Positions 15,589-22,805 of a stretch of 64,000 bases of DNA are shown here, piece by piece. This stretch comes from JACCTU01 sp963788055. GTDB lineage: Bacteria; Actinomycetota; Thermoleophilia; Gaiellales; Gaiellaceae. The stretch is from the NCBI GenBank assembly GCA_963788055.1, contig CAWBFA010000003.1:264185-328184 (forward strand), written 5' to 3'. The first letter of the stretch is position 1; each line of letters opens with the position of its first letter. Below the pieces are notes generated by a model. That model did not search any database. It saw nothing but the letters and a program-made list of their open reading frames with translations, and had not been told where the DNA came from. The translations under genes were made by a program, and so were the position numbers.

Positions 15589-15942
15589 CGGTCAGCTCCG
15601 GAAACGTCGGCTCGTCGCTCTTGCAGCAGTCAGTGTACGCCGCTCAGACGAGCAGGCGGTCCGACGCGGCTGGCTTCGACCGACAAATGGTTCTTGGCTC
15701 ATCCACTGAGGGGAAGACGGAGTGCGCATCAGTGGACTGAGAAGGCGGGCGTCGCATGACGAGCTTCTCGCCGCTCTCCGACTCAGACCCGCTCCTCGAC
15801 GGAACCTGGGGGGTCAGGCGTCCATGGCTCCTCCTCGCACCTCTCCTACTAGAGGCTTGATGTGAAATTCCGCGCTTCTCGTCGCATCTGCGGGCCTTCC
15901 ACGCTGAGCACTGCTTGAAGTCCGAAGCGTGCCCTACGGCAT
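15589..15942. other. Intergenic stretch of the island
   Basis: No gene is supported. A short plus-strand frame starting at ATG 15756 has weak features. The left inverted repeat (15846-15867) of the 730-bp unit lies here. Confidence 0.5.
15846..15867 (+). repeat. Left 22-bp inverted repeat of a 730-bp unit
   Basis: Perfect 22-bp inverted match to 16554-16575 (core AGAGGCTTGATGTGAAA here), extended to 25 of 26 if one mismatch is allowed on the inner side. The pair brackets one complete gene (15943-16416) and nothing else. Confidence 0.8.
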
Positions 15943-16416
15943 TTAGTGGTCGATGGCTCCGCTGAACGTGCCGGTACTAACGCCCGTCGCTTGGGTCACG
16001 ATGATTTCCAGCGTGAAGGTGCCGGTTGCGTCAGCGAAGCGTCCCGTTCCGCCCGTGATGGTGTAGACCTCGACGACCGAGAGCACGCCTGGCGTTGTTG
16101 TCGGGGTCGCCTGACCTTCGACGGTGGTGGTCAGGGTGTCGCCGTTCGCCGCAGTGAACGTCGCTGCCCCTGTCGCATGGCTCGTCAGGAGGTTGATCTG
16201 CGCCGTCAGGTGCGATGTGTACTTGCCGAGATATGTGGCGCTGCCCGCGCCCTCCCGAGTGATTGAACGGATCGGGAAGGCGGTCTCGCCCGTCTCAACC
16301 CCGTTGAAGGTTCCTTTGAATGGCGTCTCAGCGGCCACGGCGCTGACCGCGATGCTCGCCAGCGATACTGCGGTAGCAGCAACCACTGCAAAGAACAGCG
16401 AGTGACGAGTCTTCAT
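15943..16416 (-). CDS. Secreted beta-barrel-like protein in an inverted-repeat unit
   Basis: A 157-residue protein with a signal peptide (MKTRHSLFFAVVAATAVSLA, then SIAVSAVAAE). The mature part is rich in Thr, Gly and Ala and carries repeated beta-hairpin patterns such as GAGSATYLGKYTSHLTAQ and TGGTGRFADATGTF. The GTGRFxxAxGxF pattern occurs in small secreted actinobacterial proteins of allene-oxide-cyclase-like fold. GGGAG lies upstream of the ATG. The gene sits alone between perfect 22-bp inverted repeats, as if it were the cargo of a small mobile unit. Confidence 0.77.
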   Translation of the reverse strand: MKTRHSLFFAVVAATAVSLASIAVSAVAAETPFKGTFNGVETGETAFPIRSITREGAGSATYLGKYTSHLTAQINLLTSHATGAATFTAANGDTLTTTVEGQATPTTTPGVLSVVEVYTITGGTGRFADATGTFTLEIIVTQATGVSTGTFSGAIDH

Positions 16417-16553
16417 TTCGTTCTCCCTTGGAATTGTTCGGCCGCAGAGAACTCAGCAGGCAGCGCTCCACCGTAACCAGTTGTGACACAAGAAACAAGA
16501 GCGCGCCCTATGCATCCACGCTAAGTACCTGGTAGAGGCCGAGGGCACGGGAG

Positions 16554-16575
16554 TTTCACATCAAGCCTCTAGTAG
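16554..16575 (-). repeat. Right 22-bp inverted repeat of the 730-bp unit
   Basis: Perfect reverse complement of 15846-15867. No obvious target-site duplication flanks the pair. The rest of 16417-16714 contains no gene; the tRNA-Ser flank with the 33-nt core starts at 16705. Confidence 0.8.
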
Positions 16576-16714
16576 TAGTGCGCGACAACTGCGCGACAGT
16601 CAGTGTCGCGCGGAGGCGGTCTGGAGCGGTCGTTAGCGGCTCGAGCGAGCGCGTCTACTCGAGCTCGCAGGAGGCCGAGATCCCGCTTGTGTACACGGGT
16701 TCGGCCTTGTTGAA

Positions 16715-16802
16715 CGGCGGGGGTGGGATTTGAACCCACGGACGACTTCGAGCCGTCAGCGGTTTTCAAGACCGCCCCGTTCGACCGCTCCGGCACCCCG
16801 CC
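16715..16802 (-). tRNA. tRNA-Ser (anticodon TGA)
   Basis: An 88-nt gene with acceptor pairs GGCGGGG/CCCCGCC and discriminator G. The anticodon arm GCGGT-CTTGAAA-ACCGC gives anticodon TGA. A long class II variable arm (GGCTCGAAGTCGTCC) and T-arm GTGGG-TTCAAAT-CCCAC follow. The 3' CCA is not encoded. Its first base is also the last base of the serS stop codon, so it is surely co-transcribed with the enzyme that charges it. Its 3' end is the attachment site for the island on the lower-coordinate side. Confidence 0.96.
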
Positions 16803-17995
16803 TAGCGGGTGACGGTAGCGGGGGCGCCGAACGCCTGCAGCACCTCAGGCACGTCGCCCTGGAAGTTCTCGAGGATCGCGAGCGCGACGCGGTCGACCGT
16901 CGCGGTGCCGTTCAGGGTGTGCACCGGCTCGAGGCCGTGCTCCCCGCGGAAGCGGATGCCGAGACGCCGCGCCTGGAAGTCGGTGGTGTTCGAGCACGAC
17001 GTGACTTCTCGGTAGCGCTCCTGAGTCGGGAACCACGCCTCGATGTCGTACTTCTTCGCGGCGGGGTCGCCGAGGTCGCCGGCCGCGACGTTGACGACGC
17101 GGTATGGGAGCCCGAGCTCCTGCATGAGCGACTCCTCGATCTCGAGCAACCGCTCGTGCTCCGCCCACGACTCCTCGGGGCGCTGGTAGACGAACATCTC
17201 CACCTTGTTGAACTGATGCACGCGGAACATCCCGCGGGTGTCGCGCCCCGCGGCGCCTGCCTCACGGCGGAAGTTGGTCGAGAACGCGGCGTAGCGCAGC
17301 GGCAGCTCGTCGAGCATCTGCGTCATGTGCAGCCCCGCCATCCCGACCTCCGACGTGCCGGTCAGGTAGAGGTCGTCGCCCTCGATCGCGTAGATGTTCG
17401 AGCGTTCGGTCGGGAAGAAGCCCGTGCCGTACATCGCCTCCTCGCGCACGAGCACCGGCGGCAGCGCCGGCGTGAAGCCTTCCTTGACTAGCCGGTCGAG
17501 CGCGAAGCGGTAGTTCGCGAGCGCGAGCAGCGCCGTGTCGCCGACCCAGTAGCCGAAGCGCGACCCCGACACGCGTGCGGCGCGCTCCATCTCGAAGCGC
17601 CCGATCTCGGTGTGCTCCTTCGGGTCCGCGAGCTGCGGTGGCTCCCCCCAGCGCTTCAGCTCCTGCGCGTCCTCCTCGGCGTCGCCGTCGGGCGCCGTCT
17701 CGTGGGGCGGGTTGGGCACGCGCGTGAGTGCCTCGTCGCGCGCCCGCTCGGCCTCGCCGTGCTCGTCCTCCAGGCGTTTCAGCTCCTCCTTCACGCCCCG
17801 GAGCTCCTCGAGCTGCTCCGGCGTCGGCTTGCCCTTCAGCTTCGTCTTCGCGCGCAGCTCGGTCACGCGCGTCTCCAGCTCGCGCCACCGGGTGTCGGCT
17901 GCCATCAGCTCGTCGAACTCCTGGCCGGCACCCTTGCGCGCCACAGCCGCCCGGAACCCTTCGGGGTCGCTGCGCGCGGCGCGGATGTCGATCAT
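16802..17995 (-). CDS. serS: Seryl-tRNA synthetase
   Basis: A 397-residue class II aminoacyl-tRNA synthetase that charges tRNA-Ser. An N-terminal coiled-coil arm (residues 30-100, ELETRVTELRAKTK, EELKRLEDEHGEAERA) precedes the catalytic core. The core has the TGTSEVGMAG serine-binding loop, motif 2 FSTNFRREAGAAGRDTRGMFR and motif 3 LNGTATVDRVALAILEN (usually LNGSG-x-A-x-xR; here Thr and Val replace two residues). The ATG overlaps the HAD phosphatase TGA (17992-17995). The stop overlaps the tRNA-Ser gene. Confidence 0.97.
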   Translation of the reverse strand: MIDIRAARSDPEGFRAAVARKGAGQEFDELMAADTRWRELETRVTELRAKTKLKGKPTPEQLEELRGVKEELKRLEDEHGEAERARDEALTRVPNPPHETAPDGDAEEDAQELKRWGEPPQLADPKEHTEIGRFEMERAARVSGSRFGYWVGDTALLALANYRFALDRLVKEGFTPALPPVLVREEAMYGTGFFPTERSNIYAIEGDDLYLTGTSEVGMAGLHMTQMLDELPLRYAAFSTNFRREAGAAGRDTRGMFRVHQFNKVEMFVYQRPEESWAEHERLLEIEESLMQELGLPYRVVNVAAGDLGDPAAKKYDIEAWFPTQERYREVTSCSNTTDFQARRLGIRFRGEHGLEPVHTLNGTATVDRVALAILENFQGDVPEVLQAFGAPATVTR

Positions 17996-18813
17996 CCGCG
18001 TGAGTCTAGGGCGGCCTCGAGCACCCGCGCGACGCCTTCTTCCGCGACGGGAGGGCAGACGAAGTCCGCGACGGCGAGCACGCGCTCGTGCGCATTCGCC
18101 ACCGCCACCGCGTAGCCGACGGACTCCAGCAGCTCGACGTCGTTCTCGCCGTCGCCGAACCCGACGACACGGTCGAGCGGCACGCCGAGCTCCTCGGCGA
18201 CCAGCGCGAAGCCCGTCGCCTTGGTGACCTCGGGGGCCGCGAGCTCCAAGAAGTGCGGCAGCGACTTGGAGATGTACAGGCGGTCGCCGAAGCGGCCTTT
18301 CAGCTCGAGCTCGAGCACGTCCAGCTCGCGCGGCTCCCCGACCGCGACGAGCTTCGTGGGCGGTTCGTCGAGCCAGGAGCGCAGGTCACCGACGGGGTGG
18401 ATCTGCAAGTCCTGGAACTCGGCATAGGCACGAGCCTCGTCCGTGACCTCGGCGACGTACAGCTCGTCGCCGACGTAGCAGTTGAGGTGATACCGGCCGG
18501 CCACCGCGTCGATCGCCTCTCGCGCGAGCTCGAGCGGGATCGGCACGTGGCGCAGGAACCGGCCCGACGCGTCCGCGACGACCGCGCCCTGGTAGCAGAC
18601 GACGAAGCCGTCGAGCCCGAGCTCGTCGAGATAGCGCTTCACCGACCGGAACATCCGACCGGTGACGATCACGAAGGGGATCCCCGCGTCCCGCACGGCG
18701 AGCACTGCCGCCCGAGTGCGCGGGTGGACGAGCGCGTCCTCCGCGATCAGCGTGCGGTCGAGGTCGCACGCGAACGCGGCGACGGCGCGCGGGAAGTCGT
18801 CGGGAAGGCGCAG
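17992..18813 (-). CDS. Cof-type HAD-IIB phosphatase
   Basis: A 273-residue HAD hydrolase with motif I FACDLDRTLIAED, motif II FVIVTGR, a C2 cap, a conserved Lys in EVTKATGFALV and motif IV VGFGDGENDVELL. These act on sugar phosphates or flavin-type substrates. The start is odd: no ATG, GTG or TTG lies in frame between a far upstream point and motif I. The most plausible start is CTG 18813, two bases after the cytochrome c stop, by re-initiation. A small sequence error is the alternative. Confidence 0.85.
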   Translation of the reverse strand: MRLPDDFPRAVAAFACDLDRTLIAEDALVHPRTRAAVLAVRDAGIPFVIVTGRMFRSVKRYLDELGLDGFVVCYQGAVVADASGRFLRHVPIPLELAREAIDAVAGRYHLNCYVGDELYVAEVTDEARAYAEFQDLQIHPVGDLRSWLDEPPTKLVAVGEPRELDVLELELKGRFGDRLYISKSLPHFLELAAPEVTKATGFALVAEELGVPLDRVVGFGDGENDVELLESVGYAVAVANAHERVLAVADFVCPPVAEEGVARVLEAALDSRG

Positions 18814-18815
18814 AC

Positions 18816-19187
18816 CTACTGGGTGACGAAGGCGGCCACGTCGGCGATCTCCTGGTCGCTCAGGCGATCTCCGAACGGGGGCATCCCGCCGCCGCCGTTC
18901 TTGATCTGCTCGACTGCGCCCGCGAAGTCGATGCTCGAGTCGTCGAGGTTCGGGCCCACAGTGCCGGTCGAGCCTGCCTCCGAGTACGTATGGCAGCCGC
19001 CGCACCCGGCCGAGGCGTAGATCGCCTTCCCCTTCGCGGCGTCGCCCTCGGTCGCTCCGCCGCCCGTGTCCGCCGGGAGCGTCCCCTCGACGGTCTCCGG
19101 CAGGGGCGCCACGTCCTCCTCGCCGCCGCAAGCAGGGACGGCGACGACCAGCACGAGCGCGGCGAGCAGCAGGACGAGTCTTCTCAC
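18816..19187 (-). CDS. Cytochrome c class I lipoprotein
   Basis: A 123-residue lipoprotein. The GTG start gives VRRLVLLLAALVLVVAVPAC, with a lipobox ending at Cys, followed by a Gly/Thr linker. The haem-binding site is CGGCH (in AGCGGCHTYSE), and the axial Met is probably in GGGMPPFGDRLS. It should carry electrons on the outer face of the membrane. The GTG overlaps the TGA of the upstream membrane protein (GTGA). No oxidase or reductase partner is adjacent. Confidence 0.9.
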   Translation of the reverse strand: MRRLVLLLAALVLVVAVPACGGEEDVAPLPETVEGTLPADTGGGATEGDAAKGKAIYASAGCGGCHTYSEAGSTGTVGPNLDDSSIDFAGAVEQIKNGGGGMPPFGDRLSDQEIADVAAFVTQ

Positions 19188-20626
19188 GTCGCGGAGTCTA
19201 TTCCGAGGCGAGGCCTCCGGGAAACCGACCATGCGCGAAGCGCGGCGCAGAGGATCGCCCCGTACCCCGCGACCTTCGTCGGTGTGTCGTTGACGACGAG
19301 CGAGACCGCGATCGCGACGAGGAACGCGTCGACGACCGGGAAGCGAGGCTTCAGCGTGGCGAGGTACCCGAGGATCGCGACGCCCGCTACGAGGATCGCG
19401 AGCTGCCACACGCTCGAGGTCGCGATCGAGACTGAGCGTTCCGCCCGCTCACGGAACGTGTCGAAGAGCTCGCGCGGACCGCCGGACACCGCGTCGATCA
19501 CATGGCTCGACCCGCCCGCGAGCGCGTCGATCCCGACGAACACCAGCCCGACGACGACGACCCCGGCCAGCGCGAGGGGAATCGCACGCGCGCGGCCGTG
19601 CAGGAGGAGGCCGAGCACCCCGAAGCCGGTTGCGAACACGAGGATGCCGCCGCCGTCGGCGCCAGTCTTGCTCGCTCCGACGACGACGAGCGAGAGCAGC
19701 GCGAGCGCGACGAGCCGCCAGCCGCGCAACGAGACGGCCGCGGCCAGCGCCGGAGCCAGCAGCATCGTCTCGATCTGATTCGTGACCCCGTAGAAGCGCC
19801 CGCCGCTCCAGGGGTACGGCCCGATCGCCATCAGCGAGTTCGTCTCGGGGGAGTGCGCGAGCACGAGCCCATAACCGGCGAGGAAGACCGGCACCGCGAG
19901 CGTGAGCGGGATTCGCGCAGCCACGACGAGCGCGAGCGGAACCGCCGCCAGCACCACGACGGTCGTGACCACCGGTCCGACCTGGTGGAGCGCGCTCGCA
20001 CCAAGCGCCAGCCCGATCGCGGCGAGCGGGTAAAGCAGCGCGGCGCGCGCGAGCAGCGCCGAGCGAGTCAGGAGGGCGAGCGCGGCGAGCACGATCAGCG
20101 CGAGGGTGAGCGCCACGGTCGCCGGCCTCTGCGCGGCCCGCGCGTCGGAGAGGCGGTCGTCGAGCTCGTGCAGTTCCTCGAGGGGGCGCTCGCTCTCGCG
20201 CCACCCGAGCGGAGGGTCGCGGCCCTGCTCGAGCGCCTCGACGGTGTCGCGGATGTCCGAGATCGAAACCAGCCCCGGGATGCGGGTCTGGTCCGAGACG
20301 AGGATCCCGCGGTAGCCGTCGCCGAGGATCGTCACCTCGTAGCGCTTGTCGTTCTTCTGGGGACCGAGCGGCGGGACCGAGACGAAGAGCTCGAACTCGC
20401 ATTGCCCGATCGCGCCGCAGGCTCTCTGGGGGAGCGGGCCGAGCCGCTCGAGTGCCTCCTCGCGGCTGACGGAGAGACCTTGGCCGGGCACATAGAGCCC
20501 GGCCGCTCCGCGCCCCCGCACTGCGGGCGGTTGGTCGCCGGTGACGACCAGCACATAGACGTCCTGCGCGGCCGCCGGTGACGCGGCAGCCAAGAGGGCC
20601 AAAGCTACTATCGAGAGGACCTTCAC
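19184..20626 (-). CDS. Large membrane protein with an extracytoplasmic N-terminal domain
   Basis: The 480-residue product begins with a signal sequence (KVLSIVALALLAAASPAAAQ). A domain of about 150 residues follows (VYVLVVTGDQPPAVRGRGAAG, ILVSDQTRIPGLVSISDI), then about ten hydrophobic helices from residue 175 to the end. It resembles the N-terminal domain plus TM architecture found next to cytochrome genes in related genomes, but I cannot name a function. GTG 20626 is chosen from the signal peptide. It starts 18 bp from the divergent htpX and is the first gene of the serS operon. Confidence 0.85.
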   Translation of the reverse strand: MKVLSIVALALLAAASPAAAQDVYVLVVTGDQPPAVRGRGAAGLYVPGQGLSVSREEALERLGPLPQRACGAIGQCEFELFVSVPPLGPQKNDKRYEVTILGDGYRGILVSDQTRIPGLVSISDIRDTVEALEQGRDPPLGWRESERPLEELHELDDRLSDARAAQRPATVALTLALIVLAALALLTRSALLARAALLYPLAAIGLALGASALHQVGPVVTTVVVLAAVPLALVVAARIPLTLAVPVFLAGYGLVLAHSPETNSLMAIGPYPWSGGRFYGVTNQIETMLLAPALAAAVSLRGWRLVALALLSLVVVGASKTGADGGGILVFATGFGVLGLLLHGRARAIPLALAGVVVVGLVFVGIDALAGGSSHVIDAVSGGPRELFDTFRERAERSVSIATSSVWQLAILVAGVAILGYLATLKPRFPVVDAFLVAIAVSLVVNDTPTKVAGYGAILCAALRAWSVSRRPRLGIDSAT

Positions 20627-20644
20627 CAAGGAGCGGGATTCTCG

Positions 20645-21544
20645 ATGAAACGACGGACCTATGGACGCGATGCCGGACTGACCCTCCGGATCCTGTTTAC
20701 GAGCGGGTTGCTCGGCCTCCTGTACGTCGTGTTCGCCGCAGTTCTGATCTCGCAACTCAACGTCGGGATCGTCCCGCTGGTGCTGATCATCGGGGGCATC
20801 GCCTTCTTCCAGTACTACACGTCCGACAAGCTCGCGCTCAGGGCCTCCGGCGCCAAGGTCGTGTCCGAGCAGGAGGCACCGGAGCTCCACGCGATGGTCG
20901 AGCGGCTCTGCGCCATGGCCGACCTGCCCAAGCCGAGGGTCGCCGTGATCGACACCGACATGCCGAACGCCTTTGCGACGGGGCGCAGTCCGAAGCACGC
21001 GGCCGTCGCCGTGACGAGGGGACTCTGGGAGCGGCTCGAGCCGCACGAGGTCGAGGGAGTGATCGCCCACGAGCTCTCGCACATCGGGAACCGCGACGTG
21101 CTGATCATGACCCTTGCGGGCTTCTTCGCGATGCTCGCCGGTCTGCTGTCGCGCTACGCCTTCTTCTTCGGCGGAGGCGGCCGCGACCGCGGCAACGGGC
21201 CGCCGGTCTGGATCATCGTCCTCCTCGTCTCGATCGTCACCTACATCGTGTCCTACGTCCTGATCCGGACGATCTCGCGTTATCGCGAGTACGCCGCCGA
21301 CCGCGGCGCAGCGCTGATCACCGGGGCACCCGAGAATCTGATGAGCGCGCTGCAGAAGATCGCGTCCGGGATCACGTCGATCCCGCAGCGCGACTTGCGC
21401 GAGGTGCAGGCGATGAACGCGTTCTTCATCGTCCCGACGAACTGGCGCTCGTCCTTCAGCGAGCTGTTCGCGACGCATCCGCCGCTCGAGAAGCGGCTCG
21501 CGGCCCTCGCGCAGATCTCGCGCGAGATGGGCCGCTCCGTCTAA
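20645..21544 (+). CDS. htpX: Zinc metalloprotease HtpX (M48 family)
   Basis: A 299-residue membrane protease for quality control of membrane proteins. Two N-terminal transmembrane helices (residues 15-57) are followed by the zinc site H142-E-L-S-H146 in VIAHELSHIGNRD. Two further hydrophobic stretches and the third-ligand motif YREYAADR come next, and a C-terminal THPPLEKRLAAL completes the family pattern. AAGGAG lies upstream at a rather long spacing. It is followed after 10 bp by pspAB, a pairing seen in actinobacteria that suggests envelope-stress control. Confidence 0.93.
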   Translation: MKRRTYGRDAGLTLRILFTSGLLGLLYVVFAAVLISQLNVGIVPLVLIIGGIAFFQYYTSDKLALRASGAKVVSEQEAPELHAMVERLCAMADLPKPRVAVIDTDMPNAFATGRSPKHAAVAVTRGLWERLEPHEVEGVIAHELSHIGNRDVLIMTLAGFFAMLAGLLSRYAFFFGGGGRDRGNGPPVWIIVLLVSIVTYIVSYVLIRTISRYREYAADRGAALITGAPENLMSALQKIASGITSIPQRDLREVQAMNAFFIVPTNWRSSFSELFATHPPLEKRLAALAQISREMGRSV

Positions 21545-21554
21545 GAGCTCCCAG

Positions 21555-22124
21555 GTGGGCCTCACCGACGTCCTGTTCGGCCGCAAGAAGCTGAAAGACG
21601 CGCAGGGCGAGCGGCTCTTCGCGATCTCCACCGCACGAGTCACGCTCGAGGTGGAGCTCGGGTTGAAGCCCGGCAATCGGGCCGCCATCGTCTTCAAGCC
21701 GCTCTCGTCGGGCGACTTCGTCCGCGTCGAGAACGAGCTGCACGAGCTGCTCGACATCGCGGCGCGCGACACCGGCTCTCGCGTGACGCGCACCGAGGAC
21801 GAGTTCGGCTTCAACTGGATCGTGGTCGAGGATCGGGACTTCGAGGACCTCGTCGCGACCGTCCACCTCGTCGGCTCCGAGCTGCAGGCGCGCGGCTTCG
21901 GCCCACAGCTCCTCGCGGCGCTCTTCCGGTTCGAGGGCGGCAAGCACCCCGTCTACTTCGTCTACGGCTACAAGCGCGGCGCCTTCTGGCCCTTCGTGCC
22001 GACGGGGAAGGACAAGGAGCGCGACAACTCGGAGGAGCTCGAGCTGAAGGCGAAGCTCGAGGAGGAGCTGCCGATCGAGCAGGACCTCACGCGCTGGCTC
22101 GCGCTCTTCGATGCTCCTGTCTGA
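21555..22124 (+). CDS. PspA-associated protein PspAB
   Basis: A 189-residue cytoplasmic protein with the PspAB pattern: DVLFGRKKLKDA at the N-terminus, LGLKPGNRAAIVFKP, TRTEDEFGFNWIVV and a C-terminal ELELKAKLEEELPIEQDLTRWLALF. Homologues accompany PspA or HtpX in actinobacteria and are thought to act in membrane-stress response. GTG start. The gene overlaps the next one by 14 bp. The pspA gene itself lies 33 kb away at 54.8 kb. Confidence 0.87.
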   Translation: MGLTDVLFGRKKLKDAQGERLFAISTARVTLEVELGLKPGNRAAIVFKPLSSGDFVRVENELHELLDIAARDTGSRVTRTEDEFGFNWIVVEDRDFEDLVATVHLVGSELQARGFGPQLLAALFRFEGGKHPVYFVYGYKRGAFWPFVPTGKDKERDNSEELELKAKLEEELPIEQDLTRWLALFDAPV

Positions 22125-22617
22125 GGCTCTTCCGGAGTACCACTTTCGGGAGCGGCACGAGCGGCGCCTCGACGCGTCGGCCGAAGAGGTCTTCGCGGCG
22201 ATCCGCTCGGTCACCCTCGCGGAGACGCCGATCGGTCGCCGATTGATGCGCCTGCGAGGGCTGCGCGCCGGCTCCGTGCGACCCCTCGTCGAGGAGATGC
22301 AGGGCGAGGGGTTCGCGCAGCTCGCGGAGGAGCCGTTGCGGGAGCTCGTGTACGCCGCGATCGGCCAGCCCTGGAAGCCCCTCGGCGGGAAGCGCGCGAA
22401 GACCGACGGGTTCGGTGCCTTTGCCGAGCCCGGTTACGCGAAGATGGCGTTCAACTTCCGCTTCGAGGACGGCGTGCTCTCGACCGAGACGCGCGTGCAG
22501 CTCACGGACGAACGCAGTCGGAAGCTGTTTCGCCGCTACTGGCTCGTGATCCGTCCGTTCAGCGGGTTGATCCGCCGCGAGTGGCTGCGCGCGATCGGGC
22601 AGCGGGCGACGGGTTAG
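22111..22617 (+). CDS. SRPBCC-like (polyketide-cyclase-like) small protein
   Basis: A 168-residue protein. Its start (YHFRERHERRLDASAEEVFAAI) and late part (YAKMAFNFRFEDGVLSTETRVQL, then KLFRRYWLVIRPFSGLIRREWL) match helix-grip-fold proteins that shelter hydrophobic ligands or regulate membranes. It overlaps pspAB by 14 bp, so it belongs to the htpX-pspAB transcript. The specific ligand or role is unknown. Confidence 0.75.
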   Translation: MLLSEALPEYHFRERHERRLDASAEEVFAAIRSVTLAETPIGRRLMRLRGLRAGSVRPLVEEMQGEGFAQLAEEPLRELVYAAIGQPWKPLGGKRAKTDGFGAFAEPGYAKMAFNFRFEDGVLSTETRVQLTDERSRKLFRRYWLVIRPFSGLIRREWLRAIGQRATG

Positions 22618-22805
22618 CGCGGAGCCAACGGGCGCAGATGCGGTCGAGGTCGTTGGTTAGACCCGGCGTGATGGTCGGCGCGTTTACGCTGAACTTCCCC
22701 TTCGCGATGGGCACCTGATGGGCAGATCTGAGCTGCGACTGCCGCCGGGGCGGAGATTCCTGCGGCCGTCGTCCTCATTACGGCGGGAGCCGAACCCGCG
22801 GCGTC
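22618..22805. other. Intergenic region
   Basis: No gene, hairpin or repeat that I can support. A promoter for the following large membrane gene probably lies here. Confidence 0.4.
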
